DNA from: an uncultured Eubacteriales bacterium
Lineage (GTDB): Bacteria > Bacillota > Clostridia > Christensenellales > Aristaeellaceae
Direction of reading: 5' to 3'
Assembly: GCA_902774025.1 (NCBI GenBank)
Contig: CACYGY010000039.1
Span: 1-46,594 of the forward strand
Length of the DNA stretch: 46,594 bases
Each line of letters starts with the position of its first letter. Position 1 is the stretch's first letter. Positions 34,630-43,304 of the stretch are shown here, in pieces. The position numbers were made by a program, and so were the translations under genes. The notes under the pieces are model-generated. The model made no database searches. It was not told the DNA's origin and worked only from the letters and a program-made list of their open reading frames with translations.

Positions 34630-35562
34630 ATGAACAAGAAGAACTGGAAGCGAATTCTCTGTTTTTCTCTTGCGGCCCTTATGGTGCTGAGCCTGGTGAC
34701 GGTCCTTGCCCCCACAGCCAGGGCAGGATTCGGGGATTTTGACAGCAGGTCCGATTTCGGCAGCTCCCACAGCAGTAGCAGCAGCGGACGGAGCAGCTCC
34801 AGCAGTGATTCGGACGGCATCAGCTTTTATTTTCTGATCCGCGCGGCCACCTCTCTGTTCAGGCTGATGGGGATTGAGAACCCCTGGGTATCCCTGGCCA
34901 TTATTGCCGTGATCGTGATCGCCATCAGAATCTTCCTGAACTCGAGAAAGAAGAAGCAGGGACTGGATCATAAGGATCAGAGGAATCCCTCCTCCCTGGA
35001 GACCCTCGCTGCGGAGGATCCCGCCTTCAATGCCGCCGACCTTACCCAGCGGGTCAGGGTTCTGTATGAAAAGATGCAGGTGTGCTGGGAAGAAGGAAAC
35101 ATCGAACCTCTGCGGAAGGATTTCATGCCGGATACCTGGACCCGGTTCGACACGCAGCTGCGCAACAAGAACGCTGCCGGGGAAACCGCCCATGTGCGGA
35201 ATATCGTGTATGATTCCGTTGACCTGCTGAGCTATTCCAAGGATGCGGAGCACCAGGTGCTGAAGGTGGGCCTGACGGTGACCCACAATATCTGGACCAC
35301 CAACGCGGAAGGAAAGTGCATCCAGGGCACGGAGAGTACCAGAAAGCGCTTTGAGTACATCCTGACCCTGATGCGGCCCGCGGGAGCCGTGACCGGCGCG
35401 GGTGCCTCCGAGGATACCGCCCACTGTCCCAACTGCGGCGCGGAGATTGACCTGGAGGCCTTCGCCGAATGTCCCTTCTGCCATACTCCTGTGACGAAGA
35501 TCTCTTCCGACTGGGTCATCAGCGAGATCGATGCCCTGTCCCAGACGACCCTTCAGGGCTGA
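34630..35562 (+). CDS. Tim44-like protein with signal segment, Ser-rich linker and zinc ribbon
   Basis: AAAGGAG precedes the ATG at 34630; 310 residues. A signal-like start (MNKKNWKRILCFSLAALMVL, ending near ARAGFG) is followed by a linker with long Ser runs and a membrane helix (WVSLAIIAVIVIAIRIFL). The Tim44-like domain reads DLTQRVRVLYEKMQVCWEEG, LRKDFMPDTWTRFDTQLR and KVGLTVTHNIW. The C-terminus adds a zinc ribbon, CPNCGAEIDLE and CPFCHTPV, then SDWVISEID. Mitochondrial Tim44 is an import factor; bacterial versions are of unknown role. The next gene shares the Tim44-like and ribbon parts. Confidence 0.8.
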   Translation: MNKKNWKRILCFSLAALMVLSLVTVLAPTARAGFGDFDSRSDFGSSHSSSSSGRSSSSSDSDGISFYFLIRAATSLFRLMGIENPWVSLAIIAVIVIAIRIFLNSRKKKQGLDHKDQRNPSSLETLAAEDPAFNAADLTQRVRVLYEKMQVCWEEGNIEPLRKDFMPDTWTRFDTQLRNKNAAGETAHVRNIVYDSVDLLSYSKDAEHQVLKVGLTVTHNIWTTNAEGKCIQGTESTRKRFEYILTLMRPAGAVTGAGASEDTAHCPNCGAEIDLEAFAECPFCHTPVTKISSDWVISEIDALSQTTLQG

Positions 35563-35572
35563 GGAGGTACCT

Positions 35573-36118
35573 ATGATCAGATTTCCGGATGATCTGTGGT
35601 TTGACGAGGACGCAGTCATCAACCGGGTGAAGAATCTCTGGATTCAGCTGCTCACCTGCAGATCCGCATGGGATCTGGACCCCATGAAGCCTTATATGTC
35701 CGAGGCGCTTTACCAGAAGGAAGCGGAGGCAGTTCATGCGGATGAGAACGTCCTGCGCATGACCCTTGCCGTCAGGCCCGCGGTGCTGGACAGCATTCTT
35801 GAAAAGGGGCTTTCGGAACCGGGAAAGGATAAGCTGGTGTGCCGGCTCTTTACCCGCTATACGCCCAGACTGGTTCAGAAGGACACGGAAAAGGTGATCT
35901 CCGAGGGAAGGGAGACCTTCTTCCATGAGGAGTGGATTCTTGCCCGTCCGGAGGGGGTGAAAACGCCCAAACCCGGCGCGGCTTTCTCCGTGAACTGCCC
36001 CAACTGCGGCGCACCCTTTTCCCTGTACAAATCGGCCAAGTGTCCCATGTGCCGTTCCCTGATCCCCGTTCCGGACTTTATCTGGACGGTGGAGGAGATT
36101 ACCCGTCAGGAGGAATGA
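35573..36118 (+). CDS. Short Tim44-like zinc-ribbon protein
   Basis: GAGGAGGTACCT precedes the ATG at 35573, ten bases after the upstream stop; 181 residues. INRVKNLWIQLLTCRSAWDL, PYMSEALYQKEAE and RLFTRYTPRLVQ match the Tim44-like core of the upstream gene, and the end repeats the ribbon CPNCGAPFSLYKSAKCPMC and DFIWTVEEI. No signal or membrane helix, so it should be the soluble partner or paralogue of the membrane protein. Confidence 0.75.
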   Translation: MIRFPDDLWFDEDAVINRVKNLWIQLLTCRSAWDLDPMKPYMSEALYQKEAEAVHADENVLRMTLAVRPAVLDSILEKGLSEPGKDKLVCRLFTRYTPRLVQKDTEKVISEGRETFFHEEWILARPEGVKTPKPGAAFSVNCPNCGAPFSLYKSAKCPMCRSLIPVPDFIWTVEEITRQEE

Positions 36119-36146
36119 CCGGGAAAACGCCACCGGACTTTCACGC

Positions 36147-36172
36147 AGCGCATCCCCGGGGATGCGCTGTTT
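36147..36172 (+). terminator. Terminator after the Tim44-like pair
   Basis: AGCGCATCC (36147-36155) and GGATGCGCT (36160-36168) form a perfect nine-base stem with a CCGG loop, followed by GTTTT. Confidence 0.75.
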
Positions 36173-36544
36173 TCTGAGTTTTGATTCATACAGGAACCTG
36201 AAGGGGAATGGCCTTTGATTTCAAAAAAGGAATACAGGGCGTTTTCCATGCCCGATGATGCCCGCAGGGAGTGTTTTCCGTGGATTTCCGTGATCCCTCT
36301 GTCGGGTTTGGATGGGGAGGCCGGGCGGAAGAAGTGCGGTTTTTCCAGAGCGGAATTCATGCCCCCTGAGGAGGGGCTTCGCGTGCAGTGCACCGCCTCA
36401 GGGAAAAAGAGGGGGGATGTCCGGGACATTTCCCCTCTGAGGCGGCATTATGAGATGAATCTGAACGATGCCGGAAAGGGATCCCCGGAGAAAGGGAAGA
36501 CCGTGATCCGGTATCCCGTAAGGAAAAGGCAGGAGGTCTGAAGC
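36173..36544 (+). other. Intergenic region with a nested hairpin
   Basis: A TTG-started frame (36215-36541) crosses this region but has no homologue I know. CCGCCTC (36393-36399) pairs with GAGGCGG (36439-36445), and AGAGGGG (36408-36414) with CCCCTCT (36432-36438). The region is more likely structured and regulatory than coding. Confidence 0.45.
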
Positions 36545-36871
36545 ATGAAGAAAGTCAGAATCACCGTGATGAAGATCACGGTCTACAGGGAGCTGATGGA
36601 CAGGTATCTGGGTTCTGCGGATCAGCCCTGTCCCATGGAAGAGGGGGAAAGCTATGTCTGCAACGGATTTTCCCGGCCGGAAGGCTTCTGTGAAAGCGCA
36701 TGGACATCCGTGGCCCCCTATGTCCGGACCCTGTCCGAGGGGGGCGGGAATTTCTTCGACGGATGGATGAAGGACCCGAAAACGGCCATGATCTCCTGCG
36801 CCGACGGTTTCCGACCCGTGACCTTCTTCCTGGAGGCCATGGAGGAGGATGCGGAGGAGACCGGGGCATGA
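36545..36871 (+). CDS. TIGR04076 family protein
   Basis: GGAGGTCTGAAGC precedes the ATG at 36545; 108 residues. KKVRITVMKITVYRELMDRY, CPMEEGESYVCNGFSRPEGFC, AWTSVAPYV and FFDGWM...AMISCADGFRPVTFFLEA follow the order of the TIGR04076 family, small proteins of anaerobes with conserved cysteines and tryptophans. No biochemical role is established. It lies 35 bases before the methyltransferase gene on the same strand. Confidence 0.8.
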   Translation: MKKVRITVMKITVYRELMDRYLGSADQPCPMEEGESYVCNGFSRPEGFCESAWTSVAPYVRTLSEGGGNFFDGWMKDPKTAMISCADGFRPVTFFLEAMEEDAEETGA

Positions 36872-36905
36872 AGGGAAACGGGACGGCATCGGGAGGAGGG
36901 AGCAC

Positions 36906-37688
36906 ATGAGGGAGCTTGAGGAATATTACGAACGTTATGACGAGGAAGGACGGCTGCTGAGGCAGCACGGCAGGGTGGAGTATGAGACCACCATGCGGTA
37001 CATCCGGAAATGTCTGGAAGGATTGAGGCAGCCGAAGATTCTGGAGGTGGGGGCGGGTACCGGAAGGTACAGCGTCACCCTTGCCCGGGAAGGGTATTCG
37101 GTCACGGCAGTGGAACTCATTGCCCACAATCTGGACCAGCTGCGGGCAAAGCTTCAGGGCGGGGAGCCTATCACAGTGATGCAGGGCAGCGCCCTGGACC
37201 TTTCCGCCCTCCCGGACAACACCTTTGACGTGACCATGGTCCTCGGTCCCATGTACCATCTCTACACCCGGGAGGACAAGCTCCGGGCCATCTCCGAAGC
37301 CCTGCGGGTGACAAGACCCGGGGGATATCTCCTTCTGGCCTACTGTATGAATGAGCCGACGGTGATCCAGTATGTCTTTGGTCTGAACCATCTCCGGGAA
37401 GTGATGGATGCCATGATGCTCACATCGGACTGGCACTGCATCAGCACGCCCAGGGAAGTCTTTGAACTGGTGCGGACGGAGGATATCGCCTCCCTGGACG
37501 CGGAGTTTCCGGTGGACAGGATCGGTCTTGTGGCCACGGACGGGGCGACCCTGTACATGCGGGAAAGGATCGATGCCATGGATGAGGAGACCTTTTCCAG
37601 ATGGCTGGATTTCCATTTCTCCGTCTGTGAGCGGCAGGACCTGATCGGGGCATCCCATCACACGCTGGACATTCTGAGAAAACGGTGA
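36906..37688 (+). CDS. Class I SAM-dependent methyltransferase
   Basis: GGGAGGAGGGAGCAC precedes the ATG at 36906; 260 residues. Motif I is ILEVGAGTGRYSVTLAREG, motif II VTAVELIAHNLDQL, then MQGSALDLSALPDNTFDVTMVLGPMYHL and the post-motif EALRVTRPGGYLLLAY. MYHL in place of the usual catalytic element resembles small-molecule methyltransferases. The substrate cannot be read from sequence. It ends just before a terminator at 37700. Confidence 0.88.
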   Translation: MRELEEYYERYDEEGRLLRQHGRVEYETTMRYIRKCLEGLRQPKILEVGAGTGRYSVTLAREGYSVTAVELIAHNLDQLRAKLQGGEPITVMQGSALDLSALPDNTFDVTMVLGPMYHLYTREDKLRAISEALRVTRPGGYLLLAYCMNEPTVIQYVFGLNHLREVMDAMMLTSDWHCISTPREVFELVRTEDIASLDAEFPVDRIGLVATDGATLYMRERIDAMDEETFSRWLDFHFSVCERQDLIGASHHTLDILRKR

Positions 37689-37699
37689 CCCCTGACTGA

Positions 37700-37734
37700 G
37701 GGTGCCCTGCCTTTCCGGAGAGGGCATCCTTTTT
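37700..37734 (+). terminator. Terminator after the methyltransferase gene
   Basis: GGGTGCCCT (37700-37708) pairs with AGGGCATCC (37721-37729) with one G-T pair, followed by TTTTT. Confidence 0.75.
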
Positions 37735-37980
37735 CATTCATGGCCGGGAAAGCGCGACGCCGTGACAGAGGCGGTCCGGTGAAGGAAAGGACGAAACATT
37801 CAGCGCAGGAAAAAAGGCGTCCACCCATTGGATGGACGTCTCCTTTGACAAATTTTCCATGAGGTGCCGGCGGTTGTTCATCATAAGCGGTTCCTCCGTG
37901 TTTCCGTTTGTTTCCGGCCTGTCCGTTCTGTTCCAGGATCGTGCAGGAAACATGAGCGGCGGGAAAGGGGTGGGAGTCTG

Positions 37981-38851
37981 TCAGGAACGGTTTTTCAGCG
38001 TTTCCTCCAGCTGGTCCAGATAGCTCCTGTAACGCTCATTGTGGGCTTTCAGGCCTCCCTCCTCACGGGTGATGGCGATCAGCTGAGCGGGGGTGACCCA
38101 GCGGTAATCCACGGTTTCGCCTTCCTGAAGCCTGACGGAATCCCGCGCATCTTCTGTATGGACCAGGTAGGAGTAATAGAGCCCTCTCCCGTGCAGCGTC
38201 ACCCCGACAAGCTCCATGTCCGCCGGTGTCAGGCCTGTTTCCTCCAGCATTTCCCGCCTGGCCGCCTCAAGGGGTGTTTCTCCCATCAGGGCGGAACCGC
38301 CGCCGCTGGCTTCCCATTCCCCGGGGTGTGTTTCCTTGCGGAGGTCCCGCTGCGTCAGCAGGTATTCCCCCTCCCTGTTGAGGATCAGCACGTCGCAGAC
38401 GATGTGATACGTCCCCTCCGGAATCCGCTCCGCATTCCGCCGGTCCCAGACCTGCCCCGTGGGATGCCCCTCCCTGTCGCAGAGATCCCACAGCTCCAGG
38501 TGTCTTACCAGCCATTCCCGGCCGTCGGAGTCCGTTTCCCGTCTGTATCCCGCCGGGCAGGGCCCATTCTCCGGAGCGCCGACTTCCGCCCGGACAAGCG
38601 TGCAGCGGTGCTTTACGGCATAGTCCTCCAGGAAGGGCAGAAAAACGTCCGGGACACGGGGATTATGAAGCCCTGGGGAAAGGGCGGGTGCGGTGAGGAC
38701 GCAGACATGGTTCCCTTCCGCCTGCTCCACGCAGATCACGCATTTACCCAGGATGTTTTCTTCCTCCTCCAGAACAAAGAGATCCCAATGGACACGCCTG
38801 TCCGTCCAATGCCTTCAGATCGTTTTCCGAAGCTTTCCGGACCTGAAGCAT
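37981..38851 (-). pseudogene. Acetyltransferase-like/Nudix hydrolase fusion with an apparent frameshift
   Basis: The minus strand starts MLQVRKASENDLKALD at 38851, then a one-base shift near 38,800 leads to DRRVHWDLFVLEEEENILGK and on without a break to 37981. The first part resembles half of a GNAT-like fold. The second half is a Nudix hydrolase of the isopentenyl-diphosphate isomerase-like type: ELWDLCDREG, then the Nudix box GSALMGETPLEAARREMLEETGL spread over about residues 160-185. The Nudix half alone could still be made from the ATG at 38739. The shift may be real or a sequencing error. Its substrate is not evident. Confidence 0.65.
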
Positions 38852-39154
38852 GATCAGCACCGTCCTTTCACTCGGCCATATGGAACTCATGGGCGGGGGC
38901 AGCGTTCCCCCGGGCATGGGATGCACCCCGTTCCGAAAAGGGAAGCGGGGACTGGGATGAAAGAAAGTATATCCTTTTTCCGCCGAAGGCTCAACCCGGC
39001 TTCCTCTGCCTGCGCCTTTCCGGAAAACGCATCCCCGGATGCTTGTGATTCAGGGAGGAGGGCGATATAATCGGCCCACAGTCCCCCTGAAGACCACGGG
39101 CGTGAAGAAGCGGTGCGGGGACAGGGGCACGGATTGAGACAACGGAGGGAAACC
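38852..39154 (+). other. Divergent intergenic region
   Basis: It separates the minus-strand Nudix gene from the plus-strand dehydrogenase and holds the promoter at 39043-39071. No gene seen. Confidence 0.5.
39043..39071 (+). promoter_or_regulatory. Promoter of the mannitol dehydrogenase-family gene
   Basis: TTGTGA (39043-39048) and TATAAT (39066-39071) with a 17-base spacer. Confidence 0.75.
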
Positions 39155-40771
39155 ATGAAACTGAATCTTGAAGGCCTTCGGGACCGGGCTGCCTGGCAGG
39201 CGGCAAATACCCTTCTGCCTTCCTATGACGTGGGGAAGGCAGCGGAGAGAACCCGGCAGGAGCCCATGTGGGTTCATTTCGGCATCGGCAACATCTTCCG
39301 GATTTTTGTGGCGGGCATTGCGGACCGCCTGCTGGAGGAGGGGCTGACCGACCGGGGCATCACCTGCGTGGAAACCTTTGATGATGAGATTGTGGACCGG
39401 ATTTTCAGGCCCTGTGACAATCTGGCCCTGGCGGTCACCCTGCACGGAGACGGAACGACAGAGCGGAAAATCCTGGGTTCCATGGCGGAGGCGGTGAAGG
39501 CCAACGGGGGAGAGGGGGAGCGGGCGCGCCTGAAGGAAATCTTCCGCCAGCCCTCCCTGCAGATGGTCTCCTTTACCATCACCGAAAAGGGCTATGCCCT
39601 GCACGACGCCGAGGGGCGCGTGTTCCCCCATGTGGCGGAGGATCTGGAGAAGGGACCGGATGCGGCCCGGGGCGTCATGGGCATTGTCACGGCCATGCTG
39701 TATGAGCGGTACCGGGCAGGCCGCCTGCCCCTTGCCCTTGTGAGCATGGACAATGTGGCCCGCAACGGGGAAAAGCTCAGGGCCTCCGTCCTGGAAACCG
39801 CCCGGGCCTGGCAGGCGCGGGGCTATGTGGAGGAGGGTTTCCTGAAGGACCTGGAGGAGAATGAACGGATCACCTTCCCCTGGACCATGATTGACAAGAT
39901 CACCCCCCGTCCCAGCCCGCAGGTGGCGCAGGCACTGAAAAAGGACGGCGTGGAGGGCATGGACATTGTGGTCACGGGGCGGGAAACCTACATTGCCCCC
40001 TTCGTGAACGCCGAGGGCCCTGAGTACCTGGTGGTGGAGGACAGCTTCCCCCAGGGGCGTCCGCCGCTGGAGAAGGCCGGTGTCTATATGACGGACCGGC
40101 ATACGGTGAACCTCAGTGAGCGCATGAAGGTGACAGCCTGTCTGAATCCCATCCACTCGGCTCTGGGTCCCTATGACGTGATGCTGGGGTATGAACTGTT
40201 CGCCGACGGCATGGAGGATCCGGAACTTTCGTCCCTGGCGCGTCTGGTGGGCTACGGGGAGGGCCTGCCCATGGTGGAGTCACCGGGAATTCTGTCCCCG
40301 AAGGCCTTCATCGATGAGGTGATCCGGGAGCGTTTCCCCAACCGGTACCTGGGGGACACCAGCCAGCGGATCTGCACGGATATCTCCATGGGCGTGCCCT
40401 TCCGCTTCGGGGAAACCATCCGGGCGTACAGGGATAAAACGGGAACGGCGGAAAACCTGACGGGCATTGCCCTGGCCATTGCGGGATGGCTGCGGTATCT
40501 GCTGGGTGTGGATGATGCGGGAAAGACGTATCCCCTGGCGCCGGATCCCATGCGGGAGGAGCTCCGTTCAGCCCTGTCGGGCGTGCGGACGGATGATCCC
40601 GCCTCTCTTGCGGATCAGCTGAAGCCCGTGCTCGCCAATGACCGGATCTGGAGCCTGAACCTGTATGAGGCGGGGATCGGGGAGAAGATTGAGGAGATTT
40701 TCCGGGACGAACTCAGGGGCCCCGGAAGTGTCCGGGAAACCCTGAAAAAGTATCTGCCGCCTCAGGCGTGA
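39155..40771 (+). CDS. Mannitol dehydrogenase-family oxidoreductase
   Basis: ACGGAGGGAAACC precedes the ATG at 39155; 538 residues, usual for the long-chain polyol dehydrogenases. Near the N-terminus VHFGIGNIFRIFVAG is the NAD-binding start, and ERMKVTACLNPIHSALGPY carries the conserved Lys, Asn and His of the active site. LVSMDNVARNGEKL and TFPWTMIDKITPRPS are also typical. These enzymes interconvert polyols or uronates and ketoses (mannitol, fructuronate, mannonate). The exact substrate is open. It has its own promoter and terminator, so it is a single-gene unit. Confidence 0.88.
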   Translation: MKLNLEGLRDRAAWQAANTLLPSYDVGKAAERTRQEPMWVHFGIGNIFRIFVAGIADRLLEEGLTDRGITCVETFDDEIVDRIFRPCDNLALAVTLHGDGTTERKILGSMAEAVKANGGEGERARLKEIFRQPSLQMVSFTITEKGYALHDAEGRVFPHVAEDLEKGPDAARGVMGIVTAMLYERYRAGRLPLALVSMDNVARNGEKLRASVLETARAWQARGYVEEGFLKDLEENERITFPWTMIDKITPRPSPQVAQALKKDGVEGMDIVVTGRETYIAPFVNAEGPEYLVVEDSFPQGRPPLEKAGVYMTDRHTVNLSERMKVTACLNPIHSALGPYDVMLGYELFADGMEDPELSSLARLVGYGEGLPMVESPGILSPKAFIDEVIRERFPNRYLGDTSQRICTDISMGVPFRFGETIRAYRDKTGTAENLTGIALAIAGWLRYLLGVDDAGKTYPLAPDPMREELRSALSGVRTDDPASLADQLKPVLANDRIWSLNLYEAGIGEKIEEIFRDELRGPGSVRETLKKYLPPQA

Positions 40772-40830
40772 GAAAGGGAATGCCCGTCTCCCGCGGGGTG
40801 AGGAAACGGCGGACTGAATACAGAACCGGA

Positions 40831-40865
40831 GGACGCGGATAAGGACAGCCTGTCCGCGTCCTTTT
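40831..40865 (+). terminator. Terminator after the mannitol dehydrogenase-family gene
   Basis: GGACGCGGA (40831-40839) and TCCGCGTCC (40853-40861) form a perfect nine-base stem followed by TTTT. Confidence 0.8.
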
Positions 40866-40907
40866 CCGTGCAGGGGAGGCGGAGAAGGACCGGACATCCG
40901 GCGTGAA

Positions 40908-40936
40908 TTGACGATCCTTTCCGTGAAGACTATAAT
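40908..40936 (+). promoter_or_regulatory. Promoter of the cobalamin transporter operon
   Basis: TTGACG (40908-40913) and TATAAT (40931-40936) with exactly 17 bases between, about 20 bases before the riboswitch begins. Confidence 0.85.
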
Positions 40937-40956
40937 GATGATGACAAATGAATAGC

Positions 40957-41134
40957 CGGTGTATCTGCGCAGCGATGCGCGGCGCGTCTGACAGGGCGCG
41001 TCACAGGAATACGGATGAGAGTTCCGGGCTATCCCAGTAACCGTGAAGCGGACGAAAGCACATACGGAAGCCACTGCGAAAGCGGGAAGGCGCGCGAGTA
41101 GGATGAGGCCAAGCCGGGAGACTTGTTTACACCG
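40957..41134 (+). ncRNA. Cobalamin riboswitch
   Basis: The outer stem pairs CGGTGTA (40957-40963) with TACACCG (41128-41134). Inside is the conserved GCCACTG...CGGGAAGGC element (about 41070-41092), then GGATGA (41101-41106) and the B12 box AAGCCGGGAGACTTG (41111-41125). These are the core landmarks of cobalamin riboswitches. It sits between a strong promoter and an intrinsic terminator, ahead of a BtuFCD-type transporter, so adenosyl- or another cobalamin should switch off uptake when plentiful. Confidence 0.9.
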
Positions 41135-41205
41135 TGAATCCATCAATCCCCTGGGGGTGGGATATGCTATAGGGCTTGCAGGCGCAAAAACTGCAGGTTT
41201 TGTTG

Positions 41206-41233
41206 GCGTTCCTCAGGGAGGGGCGCTTTTTTT
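41206..41233 (+). terminator. Riboswitch-controlled intrinsic terminator
   Basis: GCGTTCCT (41206-41213) pairs with AGGGGCGC (41219-41226), with two G-T pairs, followed by seven T's. A competing hairpin CAAAAAC/GTTTTG just upstream overlaps its 5' arm and could be the antiterminator. Confidence 0.75.
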
Positions 41234-41284
41234 CGGTGTTCCTCTCGCTGATTCATTTGATCATCTTTCTGAGGAGGGACAGAT

Positions 41285-42196
41285 ATGTCCAAGAAACTCT
41301 TTTCCCTGCTGCTCGTTTTCCTGATGACCGCCTGTGCGGCCGCATCCCTGGCTGAAGGGTCCGGAATTACCGTGACGGACATGTTCGGCCGGGAGATTAC
41401 GCTGACCGGGCCCGCGGAGCGGATCGTGGTGCTGCAGCCGGCCGACTGCGAAATCCTCTGCGCCATTGGCTGCGAGGACGCGATTGTGGGACGCGGACAG
41501 TATGTGGATTATCCCCAGTCCGTTCTGGATGTGCCGGTGGTGCAGTCCGGTGCGGAAACGAATGTGGAGGAGATTCTGGCGCTTCAGCCTCAGGTCGTGC
41601 TGATGAACAGCATGAGCCAGAGCGAGGAGCAGGTCAGACAGCTGGAGGAAAACGGCGTGAAGGTCGTGGTCAGCAGCACCTCCGACATCGAAAGCGTGTA
41701 CACCGCGATTCACCTCATCGGTGCCCTCATGGGCAGGGACGCGGAGGCGGAGGCCCTCATCGCCGACATGCAGGGGACCTTTGATGAAATCCGGGCCAAG
41801 ACCGCCGGTCAGACCCGGAAGGTCTACTTCGAGATTTCCCCGCCCCCCTATCTGTATTCGGCGGGAAGCAGCAGCTACATGAACGAGCTGGCGGAGATCT
41901 GCGGCATCACCAACATCTTCGCGGATCAGCCGGACGCCTGGCTGATGATCAGCGAGGAGCAGGTTATTGAACGGGATCCGGATTACATCGTGCTCATCAC
42001 CGGCATGGGCAGCCAGGGTGTGGAGGAAATCCTGTCCCGTGAGGGCTGGGGAAACATCAGCGCCATCCGGGAGCAGAGGATTTTCAATGATGATGACAGC
42101 TGCATGGCAAGGCCCGGCCCGCGTCTGAAGGATGCCGCCATTGCACTGTACAGCTTTGTCTATGAATCCGGGGCGGAGGAAGAACCCGCAGCCTGA
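41285..42196 (+). CDS. btuF: Corrinoid ABC transporter substrate-binding protein
   Basis: GAGGAGGGACAGAT precedes the ATG at 41285; 303 residues. The start MSKKLFSLLLVFLMTACAAASLAEG is a signal peptide; LMTAC may be a lipobox, or cleavage may occur at SLA-EG. The mature part is a class III (BtuF/FepB-like) binding protein: VTDMFGREITLTGPAERIVVLQP, LALQPQVVLMNS, and DPDYIVLITGM. It captures the substrate for BtuCD. The cobalamin riboswitch just upstream is the reason to call the substrate a corrinoid rather than iron-siderophore. Confidence 0.88.
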   Translation: MSKKLFSLLLVFLMTACAAASLAEGSGITVTDMFGREITLTGPAERIVVLQPADCEILCAIGCEDAIVGRGQYVDYPQSVLDVPVVQSGAETNVEEILALQPQVVLMNSMSQSEEQVRQLEENGVKVVVSSTSDIESVYTAIHLIGALMGRDAEAEALIADMQGTFDEIRAKTAGQTRKVYFEISPPPYLYSAGSSSYMNELAEICGITNIFADQPDAWLMISEEQVIERDPDYIVLITGMGSQGVEEILSREGWGNISAIREQRIFNDDDSCMARPGPRLKDAAIALYSFVYESGAEEEPAA

Positions 42197-42209
42197 TCCC
42201 ATAACTTTT

Positions 42210-42241
42210 CCGGGGAGCCGCGCTTTTCTTCGGCTCCCCGG
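42210..42241. repeat. Intercistronic hairpin between btuF and btuC
   Basis: CCGGGGAGCCG (42210-42220) and CGGCTCCCCGG (42231-42241) form a perfect eleven-base stem, followed by only TTT. It could reduce transcription or protect the btuF end of the mRNA, so that the binding protein is made in excess. Confidence 0.7.
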
Positions 42242-42260
42242 TTTCCGTCAGGAGGTCAAA

Positions 42261-43304
42261 GTGCGGAATCCACGACAGTTGAAGCGGGAGCGGTTCACCC
42301 CCCTTACCTACATGCTTCTGACCATTGCGCTGCTCTTCACCATGATCCTGTGCGTCTGTGTGGGCAGTGTCAGAATCTCCTTCACCGACACGGTGACCGC
42401 CGTCTGGAACGGGATATGGGGCCTGCCCATACCGGAAACCATCGCGAAGAACATTATCCTCAATGTCCGGCTGCCCCGGGTGCTCTGCGTGACCCTGGCG
42501 GGGGCGTCCCTGTCCATCTGCGGGGCGGCGATGCAGGGCCTTCTGCGCAATCCCCTGGCGGACGGGTCCACCATGGGCGTATCCTCAGGCGCCGCCCTGG
42601 GGGCCATCATCGCGGTGGCCACAGGCTTTACCCTGCCGGGCTTTTCCATGGGCGGAAGCATGATCCTGGCCATGATCTTCGCCTTCGTTTCCCTGATCCT
42701 CATTCTGTCTCTGGCCTATGCCCTGGACCGATCCCTGAGCACCGGAAGCATCATCCTCATCGGCGTTGTTTTTACCATGTTCATATCCGCCATCATCTCT
42801 CTGGTCATCACCTTTGCCAGTGATCACACCCGGACACTGAGCTTCTGGACCATGGGATCCTTTTCCGGCGTCAATTACCCCCAGGTCAGGGTCATGGCCA
42901 TTGCCCTTCTTCTCTGCGGCGGTGTCCTGATCCGCTTCAGTCCTGAGCTGAACGCCTTCGCCATCGGGGAGGAGAACGCGCGTCACATCGGGGTGAGCGT
43001 GAAGAAGGTCAAGCTGATCATTCTCATCACGGTTTCCGTGCTCATCGGCGTGTGCGTTTCCATTGCAGGCACGGTCAGCTTTGTGGGCCTGATCATGCCG
43101 CATATCGCCAGGATGCTTGTGGGACCGAACCACAGGCGGCTTCTGCCCGCGTCCCTGTTCTCCGGGGCGATCTTTCTGCTGCTGGCGGACCTGACCGCGC
43201 GGACGCTCCTCAGGCCCGTTGAGCTTCCCATCGGTGTGGTGACCTCCATTGTGGGCGCAGTCGCCTTTGTGATTATTTTCTTCAGGACCAGGAAAGTCAG
43301 GTGA
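42261..43304 (+). CDS. btuC: Corrinoid ABC transporter permease
   Basis: AGGAGG stands six bases before a GTG at 42261, the best start; the frame extends upstream into btuF but without a ribosome site. 347 residues with about nine to ten membrane helices, as in FecCD/BtuC permeases. Hallmarks: VRLPRVLCVTLAGASLSICGAAMQGLLRNPLADGSTMGVSSGA, GSFSGVNY, VGLIMPHIARMLVGPNHRRLLPAS and ELPIGVVTSIVGAVAFV. Its stop overlaps the start of btuD. Confidence 0.9.
   Translation: MRNPRQLKRERFTPLTYMLLTIALLFTMILCVCVGSVRISFTDTVTAVWNGIWGLPIPETIAKNIILNVRLPRVLCVTLAGASLSICGAAMQGLLRNPLADGSTMGVSSGAALGAIIAVATGFTLPGFSMGGSMILAMIFAFVSLILILSLAYALDRSLSTGSIILIGVVFTMFISAIISLVITFASDHTRTLSFWTMGSFSGVNYPQVRVMAIALLLCGGVLIRFSPELNAFAIGEENARHIGVSVKKVKLIILITVSVLIGVCVSIAGTVSFVGLIMPHIARMLVGPNHRRLLPASLFSGAIFLLLADLTARTLLRPVELPIGVVTSIVGAVAFVIIFFRTRKVR

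Noticed and set aside
36215..36541. 108-codon frame before the TIGR04076 gene
   Set aside because: It would have to start with TTG, no product is recognisable, and strong nested hairpins lie within it, so I describe it as structured intergenic DNA.
41043..41324. 93-codon frame across the cobalamin riboswitch
   Set aside because: It runs through the B12 box, the terminator and into btuF; the RNA elements explain the conservation.
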